This document shows, one piece after another, positions 7,723 through 15,310 of a DNA stretch of 64,000 nucleotides; positions within the stretch are counted from its first letter, which is position 1; the number at the start of each line of letters is the position of its first letter. A program made the position numbers and the translations under genes. This DNA comes from Dinoroseobacter sp965279125 (lineage in GTDB: Bacteria; Pseudomonadota; Alphaproteobacteria; Rhodobacterales; Rhodobacteraceae): contig CBDIHL010000043.1 in the NCBI GenBank assembly GCA_965279125.1, positions 186,001-250,000 of the forward strand, read 5' to 3'. The notes under the pieces were generated by a model, which saw only the letters and a program-made list of their open reading frames with translations, ran no database searches and was not told the origin of the DNA.

Positions 7723-8174
7723 ACCGTGGGCGGGCCAAATCGCGCCAGCAGCCGATCTTGGATCTGATCGCGAGCTTGACGATACGCGTCGAGCTTGGCC
7801 TCACGGCCCTCGCCAAGGCCAGAGGGGTCCATGATCGGCCAATATTCCACCTCAAGGTGGTACAGACGCGTCAGATCGAGCGCATGGCGTTGACTGGCAG
7901 GCGACAGCGAGACGATCAGGTCAAAGCCTGACAGGTCATCGCCCCAGGCCTCCATCTCTTCAAAGCTGCGGGTGCGGTGGCGCGACAGCTCGATGCCCAG
8001 TTCGGCGCAGACGGCGATCGCAAATCCATCAATATCCGCGTCGCTCTTGACGCCTGCCGACTGCACATAGGCTGCATGGCCGTAGTGCCGTTTCATCATC
8101 GCCTCGGCCATCGGCGAGCGGATGGAGTTGTGATCGCAGCAAAACAGCACCGATCCGGGGAAGTCGGAGGACAC
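7719..8174 (-). CDS. Low-molecular-weight protein-tyrosine-phosphatase / arsenate-reductase-like
   Basis: A 151-aa member of the LMW-PTP fold. The phosphate loop C-x5-R-S appears near the N-terminus (CDHNSIRSPMAEA), and the C-terminal catalytic aspartate segment is WPIMDPSG, close to the DP motif of the family. No ATG fits. I choose GTG at 8174 because CGGAGG lies eight bases upstream; TTG at 8177 is the alternative. The ribosome site lies in the end of the UPF0262 gene, so expression is coupled. Substrate (phosphotyrosine or arsenate) is not decided by sequence. Confidence 0.85.
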   Translation of the reverse strand: MSSDFPGSVLFCCDHNSIRSPMAEAMMKRHYGHAAYVQSAGVKSDADIDGFAIAVCAELGIELSRHRTRSFEEMEAWGDDLSGFDLIVSLSPASQRHALDLTRLYHLEVEYWPIMDPSGLGEGREAKLDAYRQARDQIQDRLLARFGPPTV

Positions 8175-8178
8175 CAAC

Positions 8179-8661
8179 CTAGCCTCCGAAATGCAGGACG
8201 CAGATCAGGGTGAAGAGGCGGCGCGCGGTGTCAATATCCACGTCTGCCTTGCCCTCAAGACGCTCCTGCAACACGCGTGCGCCCTCATTGTGGATACCGC
8301 GCCGGGCCATATCAATCGCCTCGATCTTCGAGGGGGGCATGGTCTTCACGGCGTCATAATAGCTGGCACAGATCTGCCAATAATCCTTCACCACCTGCCG
8401 AAACGGGCCCAGCGACATGAGGAACTGCCCCGCCGGATCACCGGTTTCCGTCGCGATATCAAAGACCAGCCGCTTGTCGCGAATGGCCAGCGTCAACGCA
8501 TAAGGACTGTCGGGCACCGCGCGCCCTTCGCGGGCGGGCAGCACGAAGGTGTTGTCCTCCAGCAGATCGAAAATCGCGACCTTGCGCTCTTGCTCAATCT
8601 CCGCGGTGGGGCGCGCGAGGGCGCTGTCGTCGATATTGATACGGGTGATATGCTTGGTCAT
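8179..8661 (-). CDS. UPF0262 family protein
   Basis: A 160-aa cytoplasmic protein matching the UPF0262 family of alphaproteobacteria, recognised by HITRINIDDSAL near the N-terminus, RAVPDSPYALTLAI, LSLGPFRQVVKDYW..C.SYYDAVK and PSKIEAIDMARRGIHNEGA. The biochemical function is unknown. The family usually lies directly after hisD; here a GIY-YIG gene and a 74-bp gap separate them. No signal peptide or membrane segment. Confidence 0.9.
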   Translation of the reverse strand: MTKHITRINIDDSALARPTAEIEQERKVAIFDLLEDNTFVLPAREGRAVPDSPYALTLAIRDKRLVFDIATETGDPAGQFLMSLGPFRQVVKDYWQICASYYDAVKTMPPSKIEAIDMARRGIHNEGARVLQERLEGKADVDIDTARRLFTLICVLHFGG

Positions 8662-8735
8662 GGGCAGTCCGGGCGCAGGGAATCGAAGGGCTTAGCCGTA
8701 CAAGTACCCTGTCACGAGCAAAAGCGCACCGCCCA

Positions 8736-9635
8736 TCAGGACACAATTGCTTTTGGGCTCTTTTCATTTAGCCGCTCTGCTTCCCAATCCTCATAGGTCT
8801 TGCCCGTAACCGCATGTTTCCATTCAATACGTCCATTTGCTGGATGACCATTGGCAACAGCCGCTGCCGCCGAAGGGCTCTTGAAGGCGTAGTTATGCTT
8901 CATGCGTCCCGTTGTGGGGTCGAGAACCTCTTTTTCCACCAAGTCATTATGAAGATTTCGGTAGCTGCGATGGGTCTTCCCCTGTCCCTCCCAACTTGGA
9001 CGCATCATCGAGCCTTCTTGAACGATGAACTCTGATCCTTCCAAGACAGCGACTGCATCCACGCCGTTGCGTTTTGTGACCAACCTGAATTTCACCTGAG
9101 CACTACTTACTGATGAAACCTCGTCTTGAGATCGCACGCCAATTTGAAAAAAATCTATTCCAAGTGCGGGCAACACCAAAAAAAGTGTTTCCAGAAACTC
9201 TTCCATATTCGCGCGCCCAGCCTCGGAAAGGCTGTTGCGCGGAGGTGTCGTTGCGTTTTCCAGGTCGCGCGTTCTTGCTTGGCGCGCAACTTCGATCAAA
9301 CGGGCCTCAAGATACTTTGCATGGGCCTTGTTCAACGCGTCCGCTGCCGTTGTGATAACGATCAAATCGGACCACCAATCTCGTTTCGCATCATGGTCTT
9401 TGATCCGCTTCGCGATGTTTTCGGCCTCCCCGATATAGGCCAATGGTGTGTCATCTCGCTCGCCGAAAAGGATATATACACCTGTGTGGCTGGCAGCATC
9501 GCGCTTCAGCGTCTCGCTAAGCCTTGTCCGCGGGCTTTTCAATAGGTGGCCCGTCCAGTTGAATACCTCAGCTGTCAGTATGCCGTCAGGTGTTCCGTCT
9601 ACGAAGAAAAGCTCTAGCGAGCGACCATGCGCCAT
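8736..9635 (-). CDS. GIY-YIG nuclease domain protein with DUF4357
   Basis: A 299-aa protein. The GIY-YIG core is degenerate in spelling but recognisable: GVYILFG (residues about 53-59), then AYIGEAENIAKRIKDH, with the conserved arginine, and E in KYLEARLI. The C-terminal part (about 215-285) fits DUF4357 (EGSEFIVQEGSMMRPSW.G, Y..LH..LV..G.L). Such proteins are accessory and often travel with restriction or defence genes. It starts at 9635, overlapping the hisD stop by one base (TAATG); the longer frame is a shadow of hisD. It separates hisD from UPF0262 and has noticeably lower GC and different codon use than its neighbours, which suggests acquisition. Cellular role unknown. Confidence 0.8.
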   Translation of the reverse strand: MAHGRSLELFFVDGTPDGILTAEVFNWTGHLLKSPRTRLSETLKRDAASHTGVYILFGERDDTPLAYIGEAENIAKRIKDHDAKRDWWSDLIVITTAADALNKAHAKYLEARLIEVARQARTRDLENATTPPRNSLSEAGRANMEEFLETLFLVLPALGIDFFQIGVRSQDEVSSVSSAQVKFRLVTKRNGVDAVAVLEGSEFIVQEGSMMRPSWEGQGKTHRSYRNLHNDLVEKEVLDPTTGRMKHNYAFKSPSAAAAVANGHPANGRIEWKHAVTGKTYEDWEAERLNEKSPKAIVS

Positions 9636-10945
9636 TACAGCTCTCCCTCGTTCAACCGATCCAGCCGCGCGCGCACGCTGAGGCCATGCGCCTCGAGGCT
9701 TTCCGAAATCGCTAGGGTCTCGGCACTCGGGCCAATGGCCGACAGCGCACCGGGGCTCATCTTCGCCATGGTCGTGCGCTTCATGAAGTCGAGCACCGAC
9801 AGACCCGACGAGAACCGTGCCGAGCGCGCCGTGGGCAGCACGTGGTTCGGCCCGCCCACATAGTCGCCAATGGCCTCGGGCGTCCAAGGGCCAAGAAAGA
9901 TCGCGCCCGCATGGGGGATTTTCGCGGCCAGCGCCTCGGGATCGGCCACGCAGAGCTCGAGGTGTTCGGGGGCCACGCGGTTGGTCAGCGCAGCCGCCTC
10001 GTCCAGATCGCGCACGGTGACAACAGCGCCGAAATCGCGCCAGCTGGGGCCTGCGATGGCGCGGCGCTCTAGCGTCTCCAGCCGTTTGTCGACCGCGGCG
10101 GCGACGGCCTTGCCGAACCCCGCGTCGGTGGTGATCAGGATCGATTGCGCGCTCTCGTCATGCTCGGCTTGGCTCAGCAGATCGAGCGCGATCCAGTCGG
10201 GATCGTTGTCCTTGTCGGCCACCACGAGGATCTCCGACGGCCCGGCAATCATATCGATGCCCACCTGCCCAAAGACCCGTCGCTTGGCGGCGGCGACAAA
10301 GGCATTGCCCGGCCCGGTGATCTTGTCGACAGGCGCGATGGTTTCGGTCCCATAGGCAAGTGCTGCGACAGCCTGCGCCCCGCCGATGCGGTAAATTTCC
10401 GTCACGCCCGAGATTTGCGCGGCCAGCAAGACCAGCGGATTGAGCACGCCGTCCGGGGTTGGAACGGTGATGACAAGACGATCGACCCCCGCGACGGCAG
10501 CCGGGATCGCGTTCATCAGGACTGAGGACGGGTACGACGCCAGCCCCCCCGGCACATAGAGCCCAGCGGCTGAGACAGGTGTCCAACGCCAGCCAAGCTG
10601 CGCGCCCGTCTCGTCGGTCCAGGACGCATCCTCGGGACGTTGGCGTTCGTGATAGGCGCGGATGCGGGTGGCGGCGTGCTCGAGGGCGGCGCGCTCGGTG
10701 GTGGGGACGCGTGCGACCTCGGCGGCGACCTCTTCGGGCGAGATCGCGAGGGTGTCTGGCGTCAGATCGAGGCGGTCGAACTTCGCTGTCAGCTCTAGAA
10801 CGGCGGTATCCCCGCGCTTGCGCACATCGGCGATGATGCCTGCGACCACGTCATCGACATCGGGGCTGTCCTCGCGTTTGGCGCTGAGGAGCGCGCTGAA
10901 TGCGGCCTCGAAATCGGGATCGGTTGAGGTGAGAAACTGCGGCAT
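9635..10945 (-). CDS. hisD: Histidinol dehydrogenase
   Basis: A 436-aa zinc enzyme that oxidises L-histidinol to L-histidine in two NAD-dependent steps, the last of histidine biosynthesis. Family blocks: GLYVPGGLASYPSSVLMNAIPA, GGAQAVAALAYGTE, DKITGPGNAFVAAAKR, DMIAGPSEILVVAD, LLSQAEHDESAQ (zinc and catalytic Gln/His), NRVAPEHLEL and GPNHVLPT. Length is normal for the family. Start MPQFLTSTDP at 10945; the in-frame ATG 69 nt upstream adds proline-rich non-family sequence. The 413-bp spacer upstream carries a palindrome cluster, so hisD probably has its own promoter or leader. Confidence 0.97.
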   Translation of the reverse strand: MPQFLTSTDPDFEAAFSALLSAKREDSPDVDDVVAGIIADVRKRGDTAVLELTAKFDRLDLTPDTLAISPEEVAAEVARVPTTERAALEHAATRIRAYHERQRPEDASWTDETGAQLGWRWTPVSAAGLYVPGGLASYPSSVLMNAIPAAVAGVDRLVITVPTPDGVLNPLVLLAAQISGVTEIYRIGGAQAVAALAYGTETIAPVDKITGPGNAFVAAAKRRVFGQVGIDMIAGPSEILVVADKDNDPDWIALDLLSQAEHDESAQSILITTDAGFGKAVAAAVDKRLETLERRAIAGPSWRDFGAVVTVRDLDEAAALTNRVAPEHLELCVADPEALAAKIPHAGAIFLGPWTPEAIGDYVGGPNHVLPTARSARFSSGLSVLDFMKRTTMAKMSPGALSAIGPSAETLAISESLEAHGLSVRARLDRLNEGEL

Positions 10946-11036
10946 GTCCGGGCGCTCCGTGAGTTGAAAAGGGACATAGCGGGGAGGGGGCAGGGCCTCA
11001 AGAGCGGGCGGCAAACCTTACCAAAGGGTTACGACG

Positions 11037-11133
11037 CCTAATAATGTTAGGGGAGGGGTCGGAAAACCACATTATGTGGGGTTAGGGTCGAGAGGGCCTT
11101 CGAGATGTAGGGGTGACCCTAACAATGTTAGGG
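11037..11133. repeat. Three short dyads with TTAGGG / CACAT arms
   Basis: CCTAA/TTAGG (11037-11051), CCACAT-t-ATGTGG (11067-11079) and CCCTAAC-aat-GTTAGGG (11117-11133). The first and third share the ..AATGTTAGGG core and look like two copies of one binding site about 80 bp apart. Possible operators. Confidence 0.65.
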
Positions 11134-11191
11134 AACGTGGGTAACCGGGCTTAGACTAAAGGCCAAGCTTGCCAACAAACGCGGCGCGGAA

Positions 11192-11335
11192 ACGCTCTTT
11201 CGAAAGAGCGTAAACTGGCTCTTCGAAGAGCCAGCTTAAATCCTCTTGAGAGGATTTCTACCAAGCCTAAAAAGTTAACAAAATCATAATATTAAGGTCA
11301 GCATGGTTGCCCTATTGTTTCGCATGCGAAACAAT
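11192..11335. repeat. Four consecutive perfect or near-perfect palindromes
   Basis: ACGCTCTTTCGAAAGAGCGT (11192-11211, perfect), CTGGCTCTTCGAAGAGCCAG (11215-11234, perfect), AAATCCTCT-tg-AGAGGATTT (11238-11257), and a 22-bp perfect palindrome centred on GCATGC (11314-11335, arms ATTGTTTC / GAAACAAT). The first three are separated by only 3 nt each. As RNA they form a train of hairpins with UCGA or UUGA loops. Confidence 0.85.
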
Positions 11336-11358
11336 GCGTCAGCACTATTGACCTATTC

Positions 11359-11835
11359 TCAAGCCTCGTGATGCGGTGTTTTCTTCGAGGGCGCGACATA
11401 GGGCTTCGTCACATCCGTCAGCGTCATCTCCAACGCCTCGACCTGCAACCGCAGCGCGCCGTCGCCGGCCAAGGTCACCAGCACCGTGCCCGCTCCATCC
11501 TCGCCCGCTTCGAACGACACAGACAACACGCTCAGCACCGTATCCGCATCCCCGCGCGGCACGCCTTGGCTCGCCACGCTCAGCACATCCTCAACCGCGA
11601 GGACCGCCTGCACCCGCTCCACCGGGCGGCGTTGCTGCTTTGCGGCGTCTACATCCTCCCAGCGAAACCGGTTCACCAGGATCGCAAACCGCCGCTTGGC
11701 GCGCACAAAGCGCATCTCGCTGGACGGAAACACCGCGTCCTGCACCAGCGACGCAATCACCGGCACCTCGTCGGCCTCAAGCGCCCGCAACCGCAGCGGC
11801 TTCTCTCCCCCATCCTCGAACCGCGCATCAGCCAT
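11359..11835 (-). CDS. DUF2948 family protein
   Basis: A 158-aa protein of the DUF2948 type that follows murA in Rhodobacterales. It reads as a soluble beta-rich domain: LRLRALEADEVPVIASLVQDAVF, RFVRAKRRFAILVNRFRWED, RVQAVLAVEDVL, and a C-terminal LRLQVEALEMTLTDVTKPY. No catalytic motif is obvious and its function is unknown. Start MADARFED at 11835 shares one base with the murA stop (TGATG), so it is translationally coupled to murA. The 11-codon upstream extension inside murA is not used. Confidence 0.85.
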   Translation of the reverse strand: MADARFEDGGEKPLRLRALEADEVPVIASLVQDAVFPSSEMRFVRAKRRFAILVNRFRWEDVDAAKQQRRPVERVQAVLAVEDVLSVASQGVPRGDADTVLSVLSVSFEAGEDGAGTVLVTLAGDGALRLQVEALEMTLTDVTKPYVAPSKKTPHHEA

Positions 11836-13103
11836 CAGGCGTTCACCCGCTCGATCTGCGCGCCACATGCGCCCAGCTTTTCTTCGACCTTCTCGTAGCC
11901 GCGATCGAGGTGATAGACCCGGCTCACCACCGTCTCGCCCTCGGCAGCCAGACCCGCCAAGATCAGCGACACACTGGCGCGCAAATCTGTCGCCATCACG
12001 GGCGCCCCCTTCAACCGCTCGACCCCATGCACCGTCGCCGTCCCGCCTTGCACGTCAATCGACGCGCCCATGCGGATCAGCTCGGGCGCATGCATAAAGC
12101 GGTTCTCGAAAATCTTTTCTTCCAAAACGCTGGTCCCGTCAGCCGTGCACAAAAGCGCCATCATCTGTGCCTGTAGGTCCGTCGGAAAGCCCGGAAACGG
12201 TTCGGTCACCACATTGACCGCCTTCACCCGCCCATTCTTGCGCGCGACCTTCAGGCCCTTCTTGGTTTCCGTCACCGACACTCCCGCCGCATCCAGCTTC
12301 TGGGCAAAAGCCGCGACCAGATCCATGCGGCCCCCCAGCAGCTCCACCTCGCCACCCGTGAAGGCAGGGGCCAGCATATAGGTGCCGAGCTCGATCCGAT
12401 CCGTCACCACCGGATGCGTGGCCCCTCCCAGACGTTCGACGCCTTGGATGGTGATCGTCGAGGTGCCTTCGCCCTCGATCTGCGCGCCCATTTTCTGCAA
12501 GCAATGCGCCAGATCGACGATCTCAGGCTCCCTCGCGGCGTTCTTCAACACGGTCGTGCCCTTCGCAAGGGTCGCCGCCATCAGCGCATTTTCCGTCGCC
12601 CCGACCGACACAAACGGGAACTCAAAGACCGCGCCCTTCAGCCCGCCAGACGCGGTTTTCGCGTGTACATAGCCATCGCGCAAATCAAGCTCCGCCCCCA
12701 TCGCCTCTAGCGCCTTGAGGTGCAAATCAACCGGGCGCGCGCCAATCGCGCATCCCCCGGGCAGCGACACAATCGCATGGCCATCGCGCGCCAGCATCGG
12801 TCCCAGCACGAGGATCGAGGCCCTCATTTTGCGCACGATGTCATAATCCGCGGTGTGGTTGTTGATGTCATGCGACGACAGCGCCAGTACCTTGCCGTCC
12901 TGCAAGCTGGACACCTCAGCGCCGAGCGAGCCGAGCAAATCCGTCATCGTGCGAATGTCGCTCAGGCGCGGGGCGTTGGTCAGCGTCAAGGGCTCCTCGC
13001 TGAGCAGGGTCGCGGGCATCAAGGTCAGACAGGCGTTCTTCGCCCCCGCAATCGGGATTTGCCCCGACAGTTCCTGACCACCACGAACGAGTATCTGATC
13101 CAT
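11835..13103 (-). CDS. murA: UDP-N-acetylglucosamine 1-carboxyvinyltransferase
   Basis: A 422-aa enzyme that transfers enolpyruvate from PEP to UDP-GlcNAc, the first committed step of peptidoglycan synthesis in the cytoplasm. Diagnostic residues: the AGAKNA loop near the N-terminus (Lys22 equivalent), the catalytic cysteine in LPGGCAIGARPVDLHL (fosfomycin-sensitive Cys form), GATENALMAA, and DRIELGTYM..A. The C-terminus has DLRASVSLILAGLAAEGET and YHLDRGYEKVEEKL. Full length. A 56-aa basic protein ends 13 nt upstream and DUF2948 is coupled downstream. Confidence 0.98.
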   Translation of the reverse strand: MDQILVRGGQELSGQIPIAGAKNACLTLMPATLLSEEPLTLTNAPRLSDIRTMTDLLGSLGAEVSSLQDGKVLALSSHDINNHTADYDIVRKMRASILVLGPMLARDGHAIVSLPGGCAIGARPVDLHLKALEAMGAELDLRDGYVHAKTASGGLKGAVFEFPFVSVGATENALMAATLAKGTTVLKNAAREPEIVDLAHCLQKMGAQIEGEGTSTITIQGVERLGGATHPVVTDRIELGTYMLAPAFTGGEVELLGGRMDLVAAFAQKLDAAGVSVTETKKGLKVARKNGRVKAVNVVTEPFPGFPTDLQAQMMALLCTADGTSVLEEKIFENRFMHAPELIRMGASIDVQGGTATVHGVERLKGAPVMATDLRASVSLILAGLAAEGETVVSRVYHLDRGYEKVEEKLGACGAQIERVNA

Positions 13104-13116
13104 ACCTTCTACGCCT

Positions 13117-13287
13117 TTACCTGCTCTGCTCGGTGTCAGAAGGGCCCTCAGACCCCGCCGCCCGCGCTTTTGTTTGTGCTTTGCGCCGCCCCAAATTGGC
13201 CTTGAGCGCCGCCTTCAACCGTGCCGACTTTGCGTCTTGCGGTTTGCGGGGCGGTTTGGGCGCCTTGGGGGGGATCGCAGTGCTCAT
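13117..13287 (-). CDS. Small basic protein upstream of murA
   Basis: A 56-aa open frame that ends 13 nt before murA. It reads MSTAIPPKAPKPPRKPQDAK, SARLKAALKANLGRRKAQTK, then ARAAGSEGPSDTEQSR. It is Pro/Lys-rich at the N-terminus, with a central amphipathic basic helix LKAALKANLGRRKAQ, and acidic/polar at the end. I recall small proteins of this kind (K.ALKANMARRKAQ) ahead of murA in alphaproteobacteria, which supports it being real. No function is known; the basic helix suggests binding to nucleic acid, ribosome or membrane. Codon use matches neighbours. Confidence 0.75.
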   Translation of the reverse strand: MSTAIPPKAPKPPRKPQDAKSARLKAALKANLGRRKAQTKARAAGSEGPSDTEQSR

Positions 13288-13391
13288 GCGCCCGTCCTTA
13301 GCCCACGCTGTGCGAGGCGTCCAGATTTACGCTTGCACCCCCGCGCGAATGATCGTAATCCCGCCGCCACCGGCGCGTTACGCCCGAGAAT

Positions 13392-13466
13392 GCTGTGGTA
13401 GCTCAGTGGTAGAGCACACCCTTGGTAAGGGTGAGGTCGAGAGTTCAATCCTCTCTCACAGCACCA
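13392..13466 (+). tRNA. tRNA-Thr (anticodon GGT)
   Basis: A 75-nt cloverleaf with encoded CCA. Acceptor stem GCTGTGG (13392-13398) pairs with TCACAGC (13456-13462). D arm GCTCAGTGGTAGAGC, anticodon stem ACCCT/AGGGT with loop TTGGTAA (anticodon GGT, reads ACC/ACT), T arm GAGAGTTCAATCCTCTC, discriminator A then CCA at 13464-13466. No integrase or direct repeat is seen beside it. Confidence 0.97.
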
Positions 13467-13624
13467 TCTCCCACCTTCTGCATCCCAACCACGCCTCCGG
13501 CCCGCCCGTTTTTTCAGCGCTTGCCTGTCTTTGCGGCCTTCCCAAGACGCAGCGCTCTGGACAAATCCGCCGCCTGCCTCAAACCTAGGGCGCAATCACA
13601 CCAACACCTGAGGAGTCGTTTGTT

Positions 13625-14449
13625 ATGAAACTGCTGACCACATCTGCCGTGGCCCTGATCCTGTCTGCCAGCACCGCATTGGCGGCGGGCCATGCCACCT
13701 GCGCCGCCGACAAGACCCTGACCGAAGGCACGCTGACCATCGCCACCGGCAACCCGGCTTACTACCCGTGGGTGCTCAACGATGCGCCGGAATCGGGCGA
13801 GGGCTTTGAGGCGGCGGTTGCCTATGCCATTGCCGCCGAAATGGGGTTTGACGCGGACGCCGTGACCTGGGTGCGCACCTCGTTCGATGAGGCGATCCAG
13901 CCGGGTGCGAAGAACTTCGATTTCAACATGCAGCAATACTCCATCACGCCCGAGCGCGAGGCGATGGTCGATTTCTCGCTGCCCTACTACACCTCCGCCA
14001 TGGCCGTGCTGACCAAGCAATCGGTGATGGAGGGCGGCGCAACCGCTGATATGGACGGTCTGAAAGGCCTTCTGTGGGGCGTGCAGGCCGGCACGACGAA
14101 CCAGCGCCTGCTGGAAGACACGATCCAGCCCGACCAGTCGATCAAGCTTTACAACGACAATGCCGATGTGACCGCAGCCCTTCAGGCCAATCAGATCGAT
14201 GCGGCCCTGTTTGACCTGCCAACGGCGCTCTACCTGTCGGCGGTTGTCGTCTCGGACGGCGCGCTTTTGGGCCAGTTTCCCGCCGACCGCTCGGCCACGC
14301 CGGACAATTTCGGTCTGCTGATGGAAGAGGGCAACCCGTTGAAAGACTGCGTCAATGCCGCGATCAGCGCGTTGACCGAAAGCGGCGAGTTGGCCGCGAT
14401 CGAGGCGCAGTGGCTCCAGCAGGCAACTGGCGTCCCGGTCATCCAGTAA
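13625..14449 (+). CDS. Polar amino acid ABC transporter, substrate-binding protein
   Basis: A 274-aa periplasmic binding protein of family 3 (SBP_bac_3). Signal peptide MKLLTTSAVALILSASTALA is cleaved near residue 21. The mature part has TLTEGTLTIATGNPAYYPWV, FDEAIQPGAKNFDFNMQQYSITPEREAMVDFSLPYY, and VQAGTTNQRLL, typical of cystine/glutamine/arginine-type binders. The residues seen do not fix the ligand. Two cysteines in the mature protein (one near the N-terminus and one near the C-terminus, KDCVNAA) may pair. GAGGAG ribosome site before the ATG. First gene of a four-gene transport operon. Confidence 0.9.
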   Translation: MKLLTTSAVALILSASTALAAGHATCAADKTLTEGTLTIATGNPAYYPWVLNDAPESGEGFEAAVAYAIAAEMGFDADAVTWVRTSFDEAIQPGAKNFDFNMQQYSITPEREAMVDFSLPYYTSAMAVLTKQSVMEGGATADMDGLKGLLWGVQAGTTNQRLLEDTIQPDQSIKLYNDNADVTAALQANQIDAALFDLPTALYLSAVVVSDGALLGQFPADRSATPDNFGLLMEEGNPLKDCVNAAISALTESGELAAIEAQWLQQATGVPVIQ

Positions 14450-15310
14450 ATGACCGACAGCCTGTCCCAAACCGGTGCGGCGGGATCTGATCCTGCCGCG
14501 CCCACCCGTCGCGAGGTCTATGAGGCGTCCGTGCGCCGCAGGTCCAACAAGATTGCGCTGGCCTCCACCCTTGGCGTCGTGCTCGCGATCATCGTGCTGG
14601 TCCCGCTGGCCCCCGGCTGGGAGGGGGTCAAACGCTCGTTCTTCAATGGCGAGGTGTTCGCGGCGACCTTCCCGGGCCTGCTCAGCGCCTTCGTCCTCGA
14701 CGTAATGATCTTTTTGTGGTGCGCGCCGCTGATCGCCCTGCTGGGTCTGGCCATAGCGCTGTGCCGTGACGTGCGCACGCCCGCGCTGTTCCCGCTGCGC
14801 CTGTTTGGAGCGGTCTATACGGATGTGTTTCGCGGCCTTCCGGTCGTGCTGGTCATCTACCTCATCGGCTTTGGCATTCCCGGCCTCGGCCTGCCGCGCC
14901 CGTGGAACTCGCCCTATATCTGGGGCTCGCTCGCGCTGATCCTCGTTTACTCGGCTTACGTGGCCGAAGTGATCCGGTCGGGCATAGACTCCATTCATCA
15001 AAGCCAACGCTCCGCCGCCGCCTCGCTGGGTCTGTCGGACGCAGATTCGATGCGTTTTGTTGTGCTGCCCCAGGCCATTCGCAACGTGGTTCCGGCCAAT
15101 ATGAACTTGTTCATCGCCCTGCAAAAAGACGTGGCTTTGCTGTCGTTCATCGGCCCGGTCGAGATCTTTCGCCAAGCGGGTGTCTACAAGTCGCTCTATG
15201 CCAATTTCACGCCCTATGTGGGGGCTGCGATCATTTTCCTCGCGCTGACCATCCCGGCCACGCGCTATGCGGATTACCTGATGAACAAGCAAAATCGGCG
15301 GCGCTCGTGA
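14450..15310 (+). CDS. Amino acid ABC transporter permease
   Basis: A 286-aa inner-membrane permease of the HisMQ/GlnP type. After a cytoplasmic N-terminus come several hydrophobic segments. The inner-membrane EAA loop is EVIRSGIDSIHQSQRSAAASLGLSDADSMRFVVLPQAIRNVVP, the site that contacts the ATPase. FRGLPVVLVIYLIGFGIPGLG is another family block. Its ATG follows directly on the binding-protein stop (TAAATG) and its stop overlaps the ATPase GTG start. Only one permease gene is present, so the channel is presumably a homodimer. Confidence 0.92.
   Translation: MTDSLSQTGAAGSDPAAPTRREVYEASVRRRSNKIALASTLGVVLAIIVLVPLAPGWEGVKRSFFNGEVFAATFPGLLSAFVLDVMIFLWCAPLIALLGLAIALCRDVRTPALFPLRLFGAVYTDVFRGLPVVLVIYLIGFGIPGLGLPRPWNSPYIWGSLALILVYSAYVAEVIRSGIDSIHQSQRSAAASLGLSDADSMRFVVLPQAIRNVVPANMNLFIALQKDVALLSFIGPVEIFRQAGVYKSLYANFTPYVGAAIIFLALTIPATRYADYLMNKQNRRRS

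Larger units (their letters stand above)
10946..11358. other. 413-bp non-coding spacer with palindrome cluster
   Basis: No convincing gene in either strand. The right half (about 11250-11300) is clearly AT-richer than neighbouring DNA, and the left half has repeated GTTAGGG words. At least seven inverted repeats lie between 11037 and 11335. Because both flanking genes are read leftward, the whole spacer could be transcribed as a structured hisD leader. Confidence 0.8.

Noticed and set aside
11031..11340. CRISPR array
   Set aside because: The repeats are palindromes of different sequence, not identical direct repeats with spacers, and no cas genes are near.
13392..13466. Integration site of a mobile island at tRNA-Thr
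   Set aside because: No integrase, transposase or second copy of the tRNA 3' end is seen in the next 10 kb.
13514..15292. A 592-residue minus-strand frame across the ABC transporter
   Set aside because: Composition is that of a shadow frame (Arg/Gly/His-rich); the plus-strand binding protein and permease have clear family motifs.
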